The notes below the pieces were generated by a model. The model was not told the origin of the DNA. It worked only from the letters and a program-made list of their open reading frames with translations, and did not search any database. Position numbers and translations under genes: made by a program. Below are positions 43,613 to 53,408 of a stretch of 64,000 nucleotides of DNA, in pieces (position 1 is the stretch's first letter; each line of letters opens with the position of its first letter). The stretch is from Cognataquiflexum nitidum (GTDB lineage: Bacteria; Bacteroidota; Bacteroidia; Cytophagales; Cyclobacteriaceae): NCBI RefSeq assembly GCF_022538055.1, contig NZ_JAKZAM010000020.1, positions 30,244 to 94,243 on the forward strand, written 5' to 3'.

Positions 43613-44092
43613 ATGCCTAGACCACAACATTACCTCCTGCTTGTCCTTTTTCTTTTTTTATGCACAATCCCTTCACCTGCGCAGACCAATTCGAGATGGT
43701 ACCAAGTTTCTAAAATCGTGGATGGAGACACTTTTTGGATCATCAATGCCAAAGGACAGGAAGAAAAAATCAGATTGATCGGGGTAGATGCACCTGAATC
43801 CCGAAAGACAGGCAAAAAGGAAATAGGTTATTATGGCAAGGAATCCAAAGCCTACGTCACCCAGCTCCTTACGGGTAGAAAAGTCCGCCTAGAATATGAC
43901 GTGAGCAAATACGACCGGTACAAAAGAACCTTGGCCTATGTGTATCTCGAAAACGGCACATTCCTCAATGCCTTCCTTATCAAAAACGGCTATGCTTCGG
44001 TAATGACGGTACCTCCCAATGTCAGGCATGCAGACCTGTTTGTTCAACTCCAAAGAGAAGCCCGCGAAAATAAACGGGGACTTTGGAAATGA
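43613..44092 (+). CDS. secreted thermonuclease-family (SNase-like) protein
   Basis: A 159-residue nuclease of the staphylococcal nuclease fold with a signal peptide (ending PSPAQ, about residue 24). Catalytic landmarks: VDGDTFWI near 37 (Ca-binding Asp), IRLIGVDAPE near 53 (Arg and Asp), GKESKAYV near 75, and YDRYKRTLAYVYLENG near 102 (second Arg). The C-terminal REARENKRGLW is typical. It would act outside the cytoplasm on nucleic acids. Confidence 0.92.
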   Translation: MPRPQHYLLLVLFLFLCTIPSPAQTNSRWYQVSKIVDGDTFWIINAKGQEEKIRLIGVDAPESRKTGKKEIGYYGKESKAYVTQLLTGRKVRLEYDVSKYDRYKRTLAYVYLENGTFLNAFLIKNGYASVMTVPPNVRHADLFVQLQREARENKRGLWK

Positions 44093-44181
44093 TTTCTACA
44101 TCAAATTACAGGGATCAACCCTATTTCCAAAAGTAAGAAAACCAAATGCGGCTGTCATGGATCAAAATAAGAAAAAATAAT

Positions 44182-44324
44182 ATGTGTATCCGCTTTCTTG
44201 CACGTAGGCAAACAATAATTCGTTGGAGGAGCCAATAGGCACCCCGTGGACTGTCGTATGTGGACAAGCATCCGCATTCCATACTACCTCCTAAAGCCCA
44301 ACGTGCAACATTGCAGATACTCAT
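44182..44324 (+). repeat. 143-base intergenic element, copy 2
   Basis: Same length and orientation as copy 1 at 1399-1541. It begins ATGTGTATCCGCTTTCTTGCACGT and ends ACGTGCAACATTGCAGATACTCAT, so its two ends are inverted repeats matching at about 15 of 20 positions. The core is GTGGACTGTCGTATGTGGA. It sits directly beside the terminator of the following minus-strand gene and is flanked by AAAAAATAA on both sides. Confidence 0.78.
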
Positions 44325-44330
44325 AAAAAA

Positions 44331-44363
44331 TAAAATCCATACCCCGGGCAGCTATGGATTTTA
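44331..44363 (-). terminator. terminator of the DUF2383 gene
   Basis: TAAAATCCATA (44331-44341) pairs with TATGGATTTTA (44353-44363). On the minus strand a T-rich tail (TTTTATTTTTT) follows, running into the 143-base element. Confidence 0.8.
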
Positions 44364-44374
44364 TAGTCAAGGAT

Positions 44375-44842
44375 TTAAGCCAGGCTCTTGTTCAAATCTC
44401 TCATTTTTTTGATCTGATTGTGGTCTCCATTGAGGGATACCCTTTGGTCCATAAGCGCTTGCCTGACCTCTACACTCATTTCTACATCTGAAGCTAGGGC
44501 CATATCGTATGCTTTCAGAGCGGCATCCTCTCCCGCTTCGCATGATTCCAAGATACTTGTCCTGTCATTGCCGGAAAAAATGGATTTAAAACTCATCCAT
44601 GAACGGAATATTTTACCTGAAGCTGTGGTCCCCTCTTCTATTTTCCCACCTGCTTTGAGGATTAAGTCACCAAGAACACTGACGTGGTCTCTGCTGTTTG
44701 AGATCATTTTCGCAAAGCGCATTTTAAGATCAGCATCTTGAATCTCCAATGATTCGATGGCATTCTGATGGCCTTCGATCCTGTCATTATTGATCAATAC
44801 GAGGTCATTGAGTGTACTTGTCAATTCTTCTAAATGTGTCAT
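44375..44842 (-). CDS. DUF2383/PA2169-type four-helix-bundle protein
   Basis: A 155-residue helical protein of the PA2169 family (ferritin-like four-helix bundle), beginning LEELTSTLNDLVLINNDRIEGHQNAIES with DADLKMRFAKMISNSRDHVSVLGDLI near 37. The C-terminal half carries ESCEAGEDAALKAYDMAL near 99. Members are often stress-induced; function is not settled. It ends at a hairpin beside the 143-base repeat element. It has its own 187-base upstream region. Confidence 0.85.
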   Translation of the reverse strand: MTHLEELTSTLNDLVLINNDRIEGHQNAIESLEIQDADLKMRFAKMISNSRDHVSVLGDLILKAGGKIEEGTTASGKIFRSWMSFKSIFSGNDRTSILESCEAGEDAALKAYDMALASDVEMSVEVRQALMDQRVSLNGDHNQIKKMRDLNKSLA

Positions 44843-45029
44843 GATAAGTTTTTGTTAATTGTTGGAATAATTTACCAAATAACTATACCCAACATTCAGA
44901 CCATGTTTTGGATATTCTTCCAAATCAAAAACTCTTACAATTATTCACTAAAACGATATAAAAATCAGGCAGTAGAATATCAATCTTGCTGACAATCCCA
45001 TTTAAATCAGACCAATAAAAACCTACCAT

Positions 45030-45590
45030 TTATAAAATCTTCTTCCTCATTTCTTTCATCCTTTTAAAAAATGAAGGGGTCAGTCCGGTGACTTTCTTAA
45101 ACTGATTGGAAAGGTGGGCCACGCTGCTGTAATCCAGTTGATAGGAAATCTCTGTCAGGTTAAGTTCATTGTAGAGCAACAATTCTTTTACTTTTTCGAT
45201 TTTGTTGAAGATGATGAATTGCTGAATGGTAATTCCCTGAACCTCCGAAAAAACATTTGACAAATAGGTATAGTCATAGCCGAGCTGTTCGCTGATATAC
45301 TCAGAGTAGTTGATTTTAGGTTGGACCTCAGATTGATGGATCATTTTGATCACCTCATTCTTAATTTTATCTATCAAAATACCTTTTTTATCATCTAATA
45401 GTTCGAGCCCGATTTTCTTTAGGTTCAGCCTCAGGGCTTCTATCTGGGTAGGCGTGATTTTTTCCGATACCTCCACTTCCCCCAAATTGACATTGGAATA
45501 GCGTATATCTAGATTTTTCAGTTCTTCCTTGACCACCATGATACAGCGATAGCTCACCATGTACTTAATATGAATCTTGTGTTTTTCCAC
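45030..45590 (-). CDS. AraC-type regulator with HMA-like N-terminal domain
   Basis: A 186-residue protein. The N-terminal 70 residues (IKYMVSYRCIMVVKEELKNL ... EVEVSEKITPTQIEALRLNLKKIGLEL) look like a ferredoxin-like fold of the heavy-metal-associated type, without its CxxC. The C-terminal half is an AraC helix-turn-helix pair: YISEQLGYDYTYLSNVFSEVQGITIQQFII near 93 and LTEISYQLDYSSVAHLSNQFKKVTGLTPSFFKR near 145. It follows a response regulator by 20 bases and probably belongs to the same signalling unit as the CheB/CheR kinase. Confidence 0.85.
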   Translation of the reverse strand: MEKHKIHIKYMVSYRCIMVVKEELKNLDIRYSNVNLGEVEVSEKITPTQIEALRLNLKKIGLELLDDKKGILIDKIKNEVIKMIHQSEVQPKINYSEYISEQLGYDYTYLSNVFSEVQGITIQQFIIFNKIEKVKELLLYNELNLTEISYQLDYSSVAHLSNQFKKVTGLTPSFFKRMKEMRKKIL

Positions 45591-45610
45591 TTTAATTAGG
45601 AGATAGGCAA

Positions 45611-46063
45611 TTATTCGGCCACTAAAAGAAAGTTATCCTTATTGAATGGTGGGTCTTGGTACACATTTGTATAGACGATGGCCTTTTCCAATAACTTCTT
45701 TAATTTCTGAAAATCATTGGGTTTGTGGATATAGACATTTGCCCCGTTGAGGAAAGTCTCCTGCATGTCATTTTCGGAAGAAGATGTTGAATATATCGCC
45801 ACAGAAACTTCTTTGAACTTTTTGTCTGCCCTGATTTCTTTCAGACATTCCAAGCCGTTTTTTCTTGGCATGTTGATGTCGAGAAAAAGGATCTGCGGAA
45901 GATTTTCGGTTTCGGTGTTTTGCATGAAGTGCATAAGTTCGTCGCCGTCATTCACGGTTTCTACAGTTGTACCGACATTGAGTTCATCAAAAGCCTCCTT
46001 AAACAACAGTCTGTCTGCTTCATCATCATCTGCTAATAGGATCTTAATGGATTTTTCTTTCAT
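45611..46063 (-). CDS. single-domain response regulator
   Basis: A 150-residue receiver domain: acidic cluster DDDEADR near 12, phospho-acceptor Asp in LFLDINMPRKNGLECL near 62, Thr/Ser in YSTSSSENDMQ near 92 and Lys in YIHKPNDFQKL near 113. It has no output domain. Its ATG overlaps the stop of the CheB/CheR kinase gene by four bases (ATGA), which makes it the likely partner of that kinase. Confidence 0.93.
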   Translation of the reverse strand: MKEKSIKILLADDDEADRLLFKEAFDELNVGTTVETVNDGDELMHFMQNTETENLPQILFLDINMPRKNGLECLKEIRADKKFKEVSVAIYSTSSSENDMQETFLNGANVYIHKPNDFQKLKKLLEKAIVYTNVYQDPPFNKDNFLLVAE

Positions 46064-49000
46064 TTTTTTACCGGTAAATAGATGTCGATTGTTGTTCCTT
46101 TATTCAGTTCACTTGTTGCACTTACAAAACCACTGTGGTTTTCTACAATTTTTTTGACAATGGCCAACCCAATTCCTGTTCCGGGATATTCATCTTTGCT
46201 GTGTAGTTTTTCAAACACCTCAAAGATCCTTTTACTGTACTCCTGATCAAATCCTATACCGTTATCTGAAAACTGAATATGACAATAAAATTTTTGATTC
46301 AGGTTTTCGATGGTTTTGATGCTATCTTTCTTAACTATCTCCGCGGAGATGTAGATTTTGACGGGGAATTCTGGTCTTGAAAATTTCAAAGAATTACTGA
46401 TCAGGTTATTGATCAACTGCCTAAACTGAAAGGGAATGACACTGACATCACACATCTTGTTGATGGTGATTTTGGCGTTTTTATCCTTTATTGCTTCTTT
46501 CATTTCCATCTGTACGTCTTTGATAATGTCCGCAAGTGGAAGGGCTTCAAATTTTCTTTCGGCCGAATTGAGACTTGTAAAAGTCAGCAGCTCCTCTATC
46601 AGCTTTTGCATCCTATTGGCTGACTTTTGCATATGCTGGAAATAGACCTTGCCCGAAGCTGATAAATTTACCATTTCTTTTTCAAGAATCCTGTCAGCAA
46701 AAGTCTGGATCTTTCGGAGTGGTTCCTGCAAATCATGACTTGAAATGTAGGCAAAGGCCTCAAGCTCTTTGTTCATCCTACCGAGCTCGTTGTTTTTTTC
46801 TGACAATGCCTTATTGGAAAGGTCGAGCTGCTTTGTTCTCTCCAATACTGCCTTTTCAAGCTCGATATTGTAGTTTTTGGTTTCTTCTATGTCTTTTGTG
46901 TATTCTTCCAATTCATTTTTCTGGGTCAGCATGGCATCGGTTATATCATTAAAAGAAAGTAAGATCAATTGCTCTCCGTGGCTTTTCTGAATAAGCCTGC
47001 TTGCATTGAGTAAGAAAACTTTTTCCCCAATCCTTGGAAAGTTATGCGTTATTTTATAGTTGCTGAATGAGGAATTTTTAGGAATAATATGCTCGAGCAA
47101 TTCCCTTAAACTCGGGATATTCCATCGTTTTTCTTCAAAATCAAATAATTTCTTGCCATCAATCTGATCCTCCTTGAGTTGGAATATCCTATAAAATGAT
47201 TTGTTGGCTGTCTTGATCTTCAGGTTTTTATCCAAGACAATCATTGGCTCATGGAGGGTAGAGATGATGGCATTGGAATAGTCGTAGGATTCATTGAGCA
47301 GGTCATTTCGGGTCTGAAGCTCTTGGTTGGTCGTGACAAGCTCCTCATTCGAGGATTCAAGTTCCTCTTTGGAGGTTTCCAGCTCTTCGTTGACGGTCTG
47401 CAATTCTTCATTGCTCGAGACTACCTCCTCATTGGCACTTTGGAGCTCTTCTATAAACCCTTCCTGCTCTTGGGACAGTTCCATGGCATCTTTTTGGGAC
47501 GATGCCAATTCGTCCTCAAGCTGTTTTATTTTTTGTTCCTTAATACTGAGAATTGAATCTTGGATTGCGTCCTTTCCTTTTACTTGCCGGGAGCCTGTAA
47601 CCTGATCATGTTGCGAAAAAATAACCAGCATCAACCTTTCCTCAAAATCCACATGGAGCGGCGACACCTCGATACTGATGACGAATACAGTATCGTTGAC
47701 ATTCATCTCAATTCCGGTTTTACGCACATATTGACTGGTCTTTATACACTTGGAAATCAGACTTCTTAGATGAAATGCTATTTCTTTGCGTACAAGCTTC
47801 AGGATATTCAGAGAAGCTTTTCCGGAAAAATGGCTTAGGTACAGGTCTGTTTTGCCTCTGAATTGGAGGATTTCCATCTGCTGATTGATGACGGCACAGG
47901 GAGGCAAAAATTCAGATATTATTACTGTATCAATAGCTTGATCCAGATTTTTGCTGTTTTGAAGTGTGCTGGATTTGGCTGCACTGATCTTGGAATCAGT
48001 ATCCACTGCGTGCTTTGTATGTTGGGTTTCTCCTTTGGTCATTCTTGAAGTGGGTAATGATAATATGCGTCCATCGGCGCTGCTTTTTCTTGAATAGATT
48101 CGATACTTTTTATTGACCTCTGAGAATAGATTTGCCGAAGAACTGATAGTCTCAGCTTTTCCCAGCATCAGATATCCCGTTTCGTTCAAGGAATAATGGA
48201 AAGTTGACAATACTCTTTTCTGTGCTGCCAAATCCAGGTAAATGAACAGATTCCTGCAGCTGATAAAATCTATCCTTGAGAATGGTGCATCCTTTAACAC
48301 GTTGTGCGGGGCATAGACACAGATATCCCGGATCAGTTTAGAAATCCTGTAGCTGTTTCCTGATTTTGTAAAAAACCGCTGCAGTCTTTTCGGTGAAACC
48401 GATTCCAGTTCGTCTTTGGTATAAACGCCGGCTCTTGCTTTCCTGATTGCCTTTTCACTCAAATCAGTCGCAAACATCTGAATGGGGATATGGGTGCCGG
48501 TATTTTCCTGAATTTCCAGAATCATCATGGCAATGGACAATGCCTCCTCACCTGAAGAACAGGCAGGAACCCATATCCGAAAGGTCTCTTCAGCCTTTTT
48601 TGACTTTAGAAGTTTGGGAAGAAGTACCTCTTTGAGGTATTTGTAGGTATCCGAATCCCGAAAAAAACTGGTCACATTGATCAGTAAATCCTGGTAGAGA
48701 ATATCCAATTCTTCCTGTTTTTCACCGATGAGGTTTACATAAGCTTTGAGATCTTTTGCTTTATTGAGCAGCATCCGCCTCAGGATCCTCCTTTTGATTG
48801 TCCTCATTTTATAGAGAGAAAAATCCACTCCCGTGAATTTCAGAAGGCTATTGATGATGGCTACCAATTCTGGATTGGCATCGTCTATCAGGTCTTCTTC
48901 CCTTGTTTTTCTCCCTGAAATCCTGATCAAAGGATTTTGGCTGATCCTGTTCAGCTCCAAGGCGATATCTTTGGGCGACAATATAAAGTCTACCAACCCC

Positions 49001-49551
49001 GCAGTGATGGCAGATTTGGGCATGCTGTCAAATTTTGCCGAGGAATCTTGGGCAAAAGTCAGTCCTCCCTCCTGCTTGATCGACCTCATGCCTATGGTAC
49101 CATCCGTGGCACTTCCGCTCAGGATTATCCCTATTACGTTTTCCCTATGGGTCTTTGACAGGGAGGTAAATAGGATATCAATCGGAAAATTGAATTTGGG
49201 AGTTTCCGGCCTTGGTGATAATATGATTTGGTCATTTTCTACAGAAATCTCCTTGTCCGGAGGAATGATGTAAAATGTATCAGGCTTGATCAGCACCTTG
49301 TTTTCAACCTCGCCCACCTCCATGGAGGTGATTTTGGCCAACAACGGCGTAAGCATACTCTTATGGTCGGGACTGAGATGCTGTACAAAAATAAATGCCA
49401 TGCCCGTGTCAGGGGCTAGGTATTTCAGTAATTCGGACACAGCCTCCAGTCCTCCCGCCGAAGCACCTATGGCAACAATCGGGAAATCTACCCTTTGCTT
49501 AGGTTCCGGTAAAGAATCCTTTTCTATTTTGCCTTTTATGGATTGTCCCAT
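46060..49551 (-). CDS. CheB-CheR-PAS-histidine kinase hybrid signalling protein
   Basis: A 1163-residue cytoplasmic protein. Order of parts: CheB methylesterase (about 20-205; GASAGGLEA with the serine, FVQHLSPDHKS with the histidine, SATDGTIGM with the aspartate); CheR methyltransferase (about 215-490; RDSDTYKYL, WVPACSSGEEALSIAM, FISCRNLFIYLD); a long coiled coil (about 660-760) made of repeated EELQSANEE/NEELETSKEE units; a PAS domain (about 770-870); and a histidine kinase (phospho-His in YISSHDLQEPLRK, N-box NLISNSLKFSR, G-boxes DNGIGFD and GTGIGLAIV). Such fusions act outside classical chemotaxis; the signal is unknown. Response regulator and AraC genes follow in the same operon. Confidence 0.94.
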   Translation of the reverse strand: MGQSIKGKIEKDSLPEPKQRVDFPIVAIGASAGGLEAVSELLKYLAPDTGMAFIFVQHLSPDHKSMLTPLLAKITSMEVGEVENKVLIKPDTFYIIPPDKEISVENDQIILSPRPETPKFNFPIDILFTSLSKTHRENVIGIILSGSATDGTIGMRSIKQEGGLTFAQDSSAKFDSMPKSAITAGLVDFILSPKDIALELNRISQNPLIRISGRKTREEDLIDDANPELVAIINSLLKFTGVDFSLYKMRTIKRRILRRMLLNKAKDLKAYVNLIGEKQEELDILYQDLLINVTSFFRDSDTYKYLKEVLLPKLLKSKKAEETFRIWVPACSSGEEALSIAMMILEIQENTGTHIPIQMFATDLSEKAIRKARAGVYTKDELESVSPKRLQRFFTKSGNSYRISKLIRDICVYAPHNVLKDAPFSRIDFISCRNLFIYLDLAAQKRVLSTFHYSLNETGYLMLGKAETISSSANLFSEVNKKYRIYSRKSSADGRILSLPTSRMTKGETQHTKHAVDTDSKISAAKSSTLQNSKNLDQAIDTVIISEFLPPCAVINQQMEILQFRGKTDLYLSHFSGKASLNILKLVRKEIAFHLRSLISKCIKTSQYVRKTGIEMNVNDTVFVISIEVSPLHVDFEERLMLVIFSQHDQVTGSRQVKGKDAIQDSILSIKEQKIKQLEDELASSQKDAMELSQEQEGFIEELQSANEEVVSSNEELQTVNEELETSKEELESSNEELVTTNQELQTRNDLLNESYDYSNAIISTLHEPMIVLDKNLKIKTANKSFYRIFQLKEDQIDGKKLFDFEEKRWNIPSLRELLEHIIPKNSSFSNYKITHNFPRIGEKVFLLNASRLIQKSHGEQLILLSFNDITDAMLTQKNELEEYTKDIEETKNYNIELEKAVLERTKQLDLSNKALSEKNNELGRMNKELEAFAYISSHDLQEPLRKIQTFADRILEKEMVNLSASGKVYFQHMQKSANRMQKLIEELLTFTSLNSAERKFEALPLADIIKDVQMEMKEAIKDKNAKITINKMCDVSVIPFQFRQLINNLISNSLKFSRPEFPVKIYISAEIVKKDSIKTIENLNQKFYCHIQFSDNGIGFDQEYSKRIFEVFEKLHSKDEYPGTGIGLAIVKKIVENHSGFVSATSELNKGTTIDIYLPVKK

Positions 49552-49744
49552 GCCGTTTTTTCGATTTAATTTCGGTAGCTATATTCAGCATCAGCAAGAA
49601 CTTGTGTGATGTAGGCAGATTCTACAGGATCAAGTTACCATTTCTTTGACCCGATTCATAGCCAGTTGTAACATATTATAAAAAAACCTCCTAAACATTT
49701 CTGATAATCCGGTATTCCTCCAAAAGCATGAGAGAAACAGCCCA

Positions 49745-51538
49745 TTACCTGATCAGGATGATCCCTCCAAAGGCAGGTATATCCACCAAAACCGAATGTG
49801 CTTTACCTTCAAAAGGTCCTTTTGCCGAGACAGAGGTGACCTCTGTCCCTGAGAAATCCTCGTCATAACCTTTCCAGCTACTGTTGAATTTCACCTGCCA
49901 TTTGCCACCTATGGGCACACCGAATTTATAATTGTGGAAAGTCTGATTCGAAAAATTAAGCACCATGATTACGGGCCGATCACGGTGATCCGCATGGCTC
50001 CGGCTGTAGGCCAGCACCAATGTGTCTTGGTTGAAGTGTAAGGTCTCCGTCAGGTGCCCTGTCAGCCCCACCATCGCTTCATCACGTCCATTCCGCATGC
50101 CGATCAAGTCACGGTACATGCCCGAAATTCCATGGAACATCGTTTGTCTTTCCCAATCCAAGCCCACCTTATCCGAGAAATGACCATAACTGATAAATTC
50201 CTGACCCTGAAACAACATCGGGATTCCCGGTGCGGTCAGAAGTGCAATGGCTCCCAAAGTAGATTTCTTTTTGGCATATTCACCGTTGGCCTCACCAGGC
50301 TGTATCTCCTCCGGCAACCGGGACGACCCATTGGCCACCTCATCATGGGACTCTGTGAAAATCACCCTTTGGAACACATCATTGTTGAAGGCAAAAAAGA
50401 GAGACTCCACCACGAGCTGAAGGTTTCGGTGCTGGTCCTCAACCTCCAGCAAAACCCTTTTGATCTGGTTTGCGAAGCCCAAACCCCATTGAGAATGAAA
50501 ACCGAGACCATTGAGCATGACCCCGGAAGTGACCACAGGATCTGCTTTAAGGTCTTCTGCGATCAGGATTTTGTGGGGAAAGATATCCCGGATCTCCCCG
50601 TTCAACTCCTGCAAAAACCTATATCCTTCCTCCAATTCTGCCTTGTTGTTGCTGTTTTCACTATCTAGGTACCTGATGACCGCCGTGGCATCAAACCTCA
50701 ACCCATCACATTGGTAATCGTCGAGCCACATCAGCGCATTGTCACGGAGGTAATTTCGTACTTCCTTCCTGCCATAATCGGGTCGGTTTTCACCCCAAGG
50801 CGTCTTGGCCCTATAGTCATTGTAGAAATAAATGCCACCGAGGCCATTTTCCTGCCAACCGTCAAACTGCCAAATGTCAATATCCGAAGGTCCAAAATGA
50901 TTGTAAACCACATCCATGATCACCGCTATTCCCCTGATATGGGCTTCCCTGACAAAATACTTCAAACCTTCGGGACCACCGTATGCTGACTCCACGGCAA
51001 AAGGATGCGCGGGATTATATCCCCAGGATTCATCTCCGGCAAACTCCATCACCGGCATGATTTCTATCGCATTGATACCCAGATCTCTGACATAATCCAA
51101 TCTCTGTACAGCAGAATAAAAATTTCCCACGCCCCCATTTTCAATCCCATCCCTGTTGAATGTACCGATGTGCATCTCATAGATCACAAGCTCATTGAAA
51201 GAGGGAATTTGAAACTGATGCTCTTCCCTGTCTTTTCTAAGGTCTATGACAATGGAATTGCCCATGCTATTGGTCAATTTCCGGGCATAGGGATCGTTTT
51301 TGGTGATTTTGTTTTCTCCGTTGTAGAGGACGTATTTGTATTCGTCCCCTTCATAGGCAGCATCCACATGCACCGCCCAATAGCCGTCATTTTCATGTTC
51401 CAAGAGGTATTCATTATCTCTCCAACCATTGAAGCTGCCCATCACAAAAATCTTGTTGGCATTGGGCGCCCACACCCTAAAGGTCACACCTTGTCCACCT
51501 ACGATGGCTCCCATTCCCTTATTTCCTATCTCCTTCAT
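49745..51538 (-). CDS. GH13 alpha-glucan enzyme with CBM48 (branching-enzyme/trehalohydrolase-like)
   Basis: A 597-residue cytoplasmic glycoside hydrolase family 13 protein. Residues about 8-95 form the N-terminal CBM48 (GVTFRVWAPNANKIFVMGSFNGW). The barrel spans about 110-490, with the four conserved regions: DVVYNHFG near 203, DGLRFDATA near 283 (nucleophile Asp), ILIAEDLKADP near 322 (acid Glu) and FTESHDEVANG near 404 (third Asp). The opening YEMHIGTFNRDG near 119 is shared with glycogen branching enzymes and maltooligosyltrehalose trehalohydrolases. At 597 residues it is closer to the latter, but no trehalose synthase gene is nearby. Exact reaction is undecided. It is a single gene. Confidence 0.87.
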   Translation of the reverse strand: MKEIGNKGMGAIVGGQGVTFRVWAPNANKIFVMGSFNGWRDNEYLLEHENDGYWAVHVDAAYEGDEYKYVLYNGENKITKNDPYARKLTNSMGNSIVIDLRKDREEHQFQIPSFNELVIYEMHIGTFNRDGIENGGVGNFYSAVQRLDYVRDLGINAIEIMPVMEFAGDESWGYNPAHPFAVESAYGGPEGLKYFVREAHIRGIAVIMDVVYNHFGPSDIDIWQFDGWQENGLGGIYFYNDYRAKTPWGENRPDYGRKEVRNYLRDNALMWLDDYQCDGLRFDATAVIRYLDSENSNNKAELEEGYRFLQELNGEIRDIFPHKILIAEDLKADPVVTSGVMLNGLGFHSQWGLGFANQIKRVLLEVEDQHRNLQLVVESLFFAFNNDVFQRVIFTESHDEVANGSSRLPEEIQPGEANGEYAKKKSTLGAIALLTAPGIPMLFQGQEFISYGHFSDKVGLDWERQTMFHGISGMYRDLIGMRNGRDEAMVGLTGHLTETLHFNQDTLVLAYSRSHADHRDRPVIMVLNFSNQTFHNYKFGVPIGGKWQVKFNSSWKGYDEDFSGTEVTSVSAKGPFEGKAHSVLVDIPAFGGIILIR

Positions 51539-51649
51539 CTCTATTTATTGGTAAATTATTTAGAAAAAAATGTTCCTTTTTGAGATGAATAGGAAAAAAA
51601 CATCAATTATTTAATCATAAGATAATATATTACATTTTAGTTCCAATAC

Positions 51650-52597
51650 TCACCCTTCGGTTTTTATTTCCTCGTCTCCTTTCTCGATGATGATTTCCTT
51701 TTCGACAACTTTCATTGCAAAATCTGAAGGATGAACCGCCACCTCATACTTCTCCGCATACACCCTCGTAAATGCCGCCCCAAAGAACAATATCAAACAG
51801 GAATAAGATACCCAAAGCAAAATCAGCACTACAGAACCTGCCGCTCCATAAACCGAACCGGGATCTGCGGCACCAAAATAGATGCTGAGCAATATTTTCC
51901 CGAGATTAAACAACAGCGCTGTCATAAATCCCCCCAACCATACCGACCTCCACCTGATCTTCATGTCAGGCATAAACCTAAAAATCAACACAAACAAAAG
52001 CCCGATGACAAAGGTGGACAGGGCAAAATCAAAGAATTGGGCTATAAAAAGGTAAGCAGGCTCCCAAAGTCCGGACAGAAAACTGCTCAGAACCGTCAGT
52101 GCCGTGGAAACCACAAAACTAACGATCAACAAAAAAGCGATCACCATCACAAAGGCAAGGCTCAAGGCCCTGTCTTTGATGATTTTCCACCAACCGGCCT
52201 CAGGATCCACCTTGACACTCCATATCTCATTCATAGAGATCTGAAGCTGGTAAAACACCCCCGTAGCACCGAATACCAATACCGCCACCCCCATTACGGT
52301 AGCAAAAACTGTCCTGTTATCCTTACTCGAATTTTCGATAATAGAGACGATAGACTTCGCAGCACTTGGACCGATGGCCTCCGAAATCTGCCCTGTAATC
52401 TCCCCTTGCACGATCTCCTGCCCCCAAAATGCCCCGACAGCACTAATCACGACGACAAGCAATCCCGGCAGGGACAACACCGCATAGTAGGCCACGACTG
52501 CGCCTAATCTCCATGGATTGTTCTTGTTCCAAAGCTTCCCCGCTTTCCATAATAGGCCGGGCAAGTGACTGATCCTGAATCTATTTTCTTTATGCAT
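51650..52597 (-). CDS. YihY/BrkB-family inner membrane protein
   Basis: A 315-residue membrane protein with about six helices. I take the ATG at 52597 because the 24 residues from the earlier ATG at 52669 are untypical. The family signature is visible: NPWRLGAVVAYYAVLSLPGLLVVVISAVGAFWG near residue 26 and VFGATGVFYQLQISMNEIW near 108, then GSVYGAAGSVVLILLWVSYSCLILFFGAAFTRVYAEKY near 245-285. Once thought to be RNase BN, the family has no settled function. A charged C-terminal tail follows. Confidence 0.88.
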   Translation of the reverse strand: MHKENRFRISHLPGLLWKAGKLWNKNNPWRLGAVVAYYAVLSLPGLLVVVISAVGAFWGQEIVQGEITGQISEAIGPSAAKSIVSIIENSSKDNRTVFATVMGVAVLVFGATGVFYQLQISMNEIWSVKVDPEAGWWKIIKDRALSLAFVMVIAFLLIVSFVVSTALTVLSSFLSGLWEPAYLFIAQFFDFALSTFVIGLLFVLIFRFMPDMKIRWRSVWLGGFMTALLFNLGKILLSIYFGAADPGSVYGAAGSVVLILLWVSYSCLILFFGAAFTRVYAEKYEVAVHPSDFAMKVVEKEIIIEKGDEEIKTEG

Positions 52598-52726
52598 TTT
52601 GTCTTGTTGATTTGGGCCAAAAAAACATTTCTGCCCCCGCCTTAAAACAGCCGTAGGAAACGAGTGCATTAACCGTGCCCCAATGGAAAAGGGAAGTGAA
52701 TTTGTGGTGGATGACAGGCAAAAAAG

Positions 52727-52767
52727 AAAAAGCGGTTACCCGAAACAATTCAGGGTAACCGCTTTTT
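52727..52767 (-). terminator. strong hairpin after the PEGA lipoprotein gene
   Basis: A 15-base perfect stem, AAAAAGCGGTTACCC (52727-52741) with GGGTAACCGCTTTTT (52753-52767), loop of 11 bases, 31 bases after the stop on the minus strand. The A-run becomes a T-tail on that strand. Confidence 0.9.
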
Positions 52768-52797
52768 GAAAATGGTTTTTATGCAAAAAAAGGATTA

Positions 52798-53295
52798 TTA
52801 ACTTTCAAGAATCTTCTTTTTCTCAGCATCAAACTCCTCCTTGGTGATCACACCTTCGTCCAACAGTTTTTTCAGTTCTCTTAACTTATCTGCCTTGGTC
52901 TTATCCAAACCGCTTGGGATGGAATAGTAGTTGGTATCAAGCCCTCCGACAGCCGGCTGAAGCTCATAGGTTCTGAATGGTTTGTATTTCATGATCCAAA
53001 GGAAAGGAACCAACAAAAATAATCCTCCGATCAAAGCACCCACATCCAACTCCTCATCCCTTGAAAAAGAAGTATTGAAAGGGTTATAGCCTTCTTTTTC
53101 TAATCTGACCAAAGTGGAACTGCCCACTACCTTGGTATCCCGGTAGGCATAAGGCGTATTCCCCATGTACTCCCCATTCATATACAGCTTGGCATCAGAT
53201 GGGGTCGATTGGATCATGGTCGTGCTGCCACAACTTGCAAAGAAAATAGCAACAGCCAAGAATAAGGCAACGGATTTGAGATAGATGGATTTCAT
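52798..53295 (-). CDS. PEGA-domain lipoprotein with SHOCT tail
   Basis: A 165-residue protein starting at the ATG at 53295, which opens a lipoprotein signal (lipobox FFASC); the longer frame begins at a TTG. A PEGA-like domain follows (TPSDAKLYMNGEYMGNTPYAYRD near 29, VRLEKEGYNPFNTSFSR near 62), then one hydrophobic segment (LIGGLFLLVPFLWIM near 87). The C-terminus is a SHOCT motif (KLRELKKLLDEGVITKEEFDAEKKKIL), often an oligomerisation helix pair. It is probably an envelope protein; its role is unknown. Confidence 0.82.
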   Translation of the reverse strand: MKSIYLKSVALFLAVAIFFASCGSTTMIQSTPSDAKLYMNGEYMGNTPYAYRDTKVVGSSTLVRLEKEGYNPFNTSFSRDEELDVGALIGGLFLLVPFLWIMKYKPFRTYELQPAVGGLDTNYYSIPSGLDKTKADKLRELKKLLDEGVITKEEFDAEKKKILES

Positions 53296-53408
53296 TAAAA
53301 ATTTGAGATTTAGTTTCACAATAATAAGGCCTATTGTCAAAACTACAAGAAAGGGAGGGGGAAAAGTTTGGGCTATTTCTTAAGCTATATGATGAGGAAA
53401 TTTCCTTT

